11,650 nt of DNA from Phellopilus nigrolimitatus (lineage: Eukaryota > Basidiomycota > Agaricomycetes > Hymenochaetales > Hymenochaetaceae). The position numbers and the translations under genes are program-made. The DNA lies in NCBI GenBank assembly GCA_021029095.1, contig JAJOHG010000608.1, forward strand, positions 1-11,650, written 5' to 3'. The number at the start of each line of letters is the position of its first letter. Positions within the stretch are counted from its first letter, which is position 1. This document shows positions 9,541 to 11,650 of the stretch, piece by piece. The notes under the pieces were generated by a model. The model made no database searches and was not told where the DNA came from. It worked only from the letters and a program-made list of their open reading frames with translations.

Positions 9541-11650
9541 TCAGGTCAGATCAATAATCACATCGTCGTCAAACATAACTACCCCACTATCGTGGGCGCT
9601 GGACTGCGAACCACACGCGCTGGGACGAGAGGAGCTGTATCCCCGGCGCGACCATCCCCGCGGCGGCAACAAATCAGGGCTAGAAGGCATGCCGCTTCTC
9701 GGGGGCCTGTTCTGTGATGAGCTCGGGAAGGCGGTCTCGTCCTCGTCAGAAGACTCAATCTCGATTAGGTCTGAAGACGGCGATCCCAGCCTCATAAGTT
9801 GGCTGCTTTTTTGAGAGGACGCGTCCCCCCGCTGGGAACGCGGTGGAGACGGCGAGGGCAAGAAGAGGGGGCGATGATCATCTGCGTTAGACGACCACGA
9901 AGTGCGGGGTGCTGGGATTGCGGAGGAATTTTGGGACGTCGCTGTTTGGTCAGCCCGGACGTCCGCGCTCAAGGGAACATATGACATAGACGCCAAGGCT
10001 CGCAAAGGTTTATCAGATGGTCTGGTGGCCGACGCAGTTTGTATAGTGTCAAGGTTATCCGCCTTTCTTTTCCCTTTATCCAAAAGGCTCTTATTTGCTA
10101 TGTTGGACTTGAGTTGTGAACCATTTCTCAACCTGCCTTCCTGAGCTTTCCTCATGAAGTCGCGTTCGAACAACCGGTCCATCTTGTCGTCGTGGAGCTC
10201 CATGTCATCTTCGTCCCCTGACCCATGACCATCCCGTTCACCGTCCGAGGACAGTTCTGTCCAGCTCCAAGTGAGCTCCCCAGGTTCGGTATTGCCATTT
10301 CCCCTCAGGTCCTCACGTTCGACGAGGTCAGGATCGCATGGGTCATCGATCTCGAATAGAAAGAGCGATGGGCCGTCGTTAAAGTCCCGACCCGCGCCTG
10401 ATGCACGCGACGCGCTGGAAGCTGTCCGGCGGAGCTGGCCGGACGAAGATGTAGAAGCTCCTCGCTTCCCGGACTGAAAGACGCTGGATAGGTTAGTGGC
10501 AGTCCGGGGAGGACAAGAAGAGGCCAGAGCAGAGATGCTAGGGAAAACAGGCGTGTCCTCTGGGAAAGGATCCGGGAGAAAAGCGCGTGAAGGACCAGCG
10601 CGCGGCGCTTTGACCGGCGGCATTGAGGAAGCAGGTTTGTCATTAGTGTATGGCCCCCTGACTGGCGGCATTGAAGAAGCAGCAACAGTGCTGAATGCAG
10701 TTTCCTGGGTGTGGTTTCGCTCTGTGACGCGAGTGTGTTCTGCTTGTGTAGGTGTGGCGCGCACCTCAGCCATGCTTTGTGTTCGGCGCGAGGTTTGAGC
10801 TGTACTCCTGCTCTTCTTGGGAGGCGAGGATCGAGGAGAACCACCTCTCTCATCTGCGCTCGTATCTGCTTCCCTGTCCGAGCTAGCCGCCCTGCGCTTC
10901 CCTTTTCCCTTGCCATTCGCAGGAGCTTTGGCGCCTGTTCCTCCGCGCTCCTTCTTCCGGTTCCTTTCCTCTGCCCCGAGCTCGTAATCTTCAACAAGCT
11001 TTGGATTGACGCGCCACAGCATCGGAGCAGGGCACCACATCCTAAACGTGCTGAGAGGGTCCGCAGGCGGCTTCGCGGTCTTTGCTCTTTTCTTTTTGCC
11101 GCCGATGAGTACAACCGGCGTCATCGCTATCTTCTTCGGCGTCATCGTCGCGGCCATTGTAGCCAGTCGTACCCTCTTCTTCGTTCTCTGGGCGTTTACC
11201 TTGAATCCCAGAGCGTGTCAGCTCTACAAACTTACTGGGATCCACTTCCACACGATACTCGACAATCCTGTCCGTTGATACATGGCGTCGACTCGAAGAT
11301 TTTGATAATAAACGACCTTGGATCATATGGCGCCGGGAAGAAATCGTCGGTGGACGGGACTGATTTGCAAATGCCTCGCTTATACGCTCCATACGATCCA
11401 CCGGTCCAGTGGCTTGGCTCAGATACTTAGCTATGAGGGAAATAGACGTACCCACTGCCTCGTGATGTTCAGGCCTACGAGCCCCTCGGACATGGTAGTC
11501 TATCATGCCGGATTGGCAGCGTCTTTCGATCTCCTTCTTGTCCTGCTAGCGCCGCACGGCGTAAGATGCGTATGACACAAGCTTCCCACACAGATCGCGA
11601 AAGCGCTTGACGATAAGGATACGTGTGCCCCACTCGAAGAATTTCTCGCA
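9541..11650 (-). CDS. GEN1: Probable GEN1/Yen1-type Holliday junction resolvase, C-terminal part; frame disrupted, runs off the right edge
   Basis: Members of this XPG/Rad2 family cut four-way DNA junctions. The nuclease domains would lie beyond 11650. Reading in from the edge, CEKFFEWGTRILIVKRFRDL (11650-11591) resembles the end of the nuclease core. The next recognisable stretch, EACVIRILRRAALA, is in another frame, then DKKEIERRCQSGMIDY returns to the first. HVSTDRIVEYRVEVDPSKF plus ELTRSGIQGKR (about 11200-11285) and DPLSTFRMWCPAPML (about 11025-11070) fit the chromodomain-like region of fungal GEN1. The rest, an open frame to TGA at 9541, is a disordered, Ser/Pro/charge-rich tail of about 470 residues. 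It has basic blocks (KGKGKRRA), a two-unit 16-residue repeat and a C-terminal VIIDLT. Frame changes occur near 11588, near 11545 (or by an intron at 11431-11491), and near 11100-11130 (or by an intron at 11127-11172). The assignment rests on remembered motifs only. Confidence 0.62.
10592..10687 (-). repeat. Two-unit 48-bp coding repeat in the resolvase tail
   Basis: On the minus strand two adjacent 16-residue units, ASSMPPVRGPYTNDKP and ASSMPPVKAPRAGPSR, share a nearly identical first half. The matching DNA (GGCGGCATTGA on the plus strand) recurs with a 48-base offset at 10616 and 10664. It looks like a small in-frame duplication in a disordered region. Confidence 0.6.

Noticed and set aside
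10305..11114. 269-codon minus-strand open frame and 239-codon plus-strand frame (10711-11430) overlapping the resolvase tail
   Set aside because: Both are shadows of GC-rich, low-complexity coding sequence in another frame and contain no recognisable domain.
1..11650. A secondary-metabolite cluster, mobile element or bacterial-type defence system
   Set aside because: No synthase, transposase, terminal repeats, reverse transcriptase or nuclease-repeat arrangement is visible; the five genes belong to unrelated pathways.

Overview
The window looks like nuclear DNA of a filamentous basidiomycete fungus, probably an agaricomycete. It has compact protein genes split by many short GT-AG introns (about 50-71 nt), very small exons, intergenic gaps of 0.4-0.6 kb, and products typical of fungi. 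I see no operons, Shine-Dalgarno sites, RNA genes, transposons or CRISPR arrays. All gene models were spliced by hand from reading frame, splice signals and remembered family motifs; no database was searched.

Layout from left to right: (1) 163-1535 (+), an isoaspartyl peptidase/L-asparaginase of the Ntn-hydrolase type, 5 exons, with an apparent one-base frameshift just before the catalytic threonine. (2) 2105-4894 (-), a membrane-anchored amidohydrolase-3 (YtcJ-like) protein, 16 exons, 634 aa, fully open after splicing, with five exons of 25-41 nt and one GC-AG intron. (3) 5287-6779 (+), GPI mannosyltransferase 2 (PIG-V/Gpi18), 2 exons, 479 aa. (4) 7154-8990 (-), a DHA1-like major facilitator superfamily transporter, 7 exons, 494 aa. 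(5) 9541 to the right edge (-), the C-terminal part of a probable GEN1/Yen1-type Holliday junction resolvase. Its XPG nuclease core would lie beyond the window, and its frame changes several times near the edge.

Genes 1 and 2 converge, 2 and 3 diverge from a 392-bp shared promoter, 3 and 4 converge, and 4 and 5 run in tandem. The products belong to unrelated pathways (amino-acid/isopeptide turnover, amide hydrolysis, GPI-anchor synthesis in the ER, small-molecule efflux, DNA repair). This reads as ordinary housekeeping/accessory chromosome rather than a cluster.

I found no convincing new multi-gene system. The points most worth a second look are the frameshifts in genes 1 and 5, the GC-AG intron and micro-exons of gene 2, a triple ACGCGT cluster and a perfect 9-bp inverted repeat upstream of the transporter, and SUMO-interaction-like motifs at the end of the resolvase.
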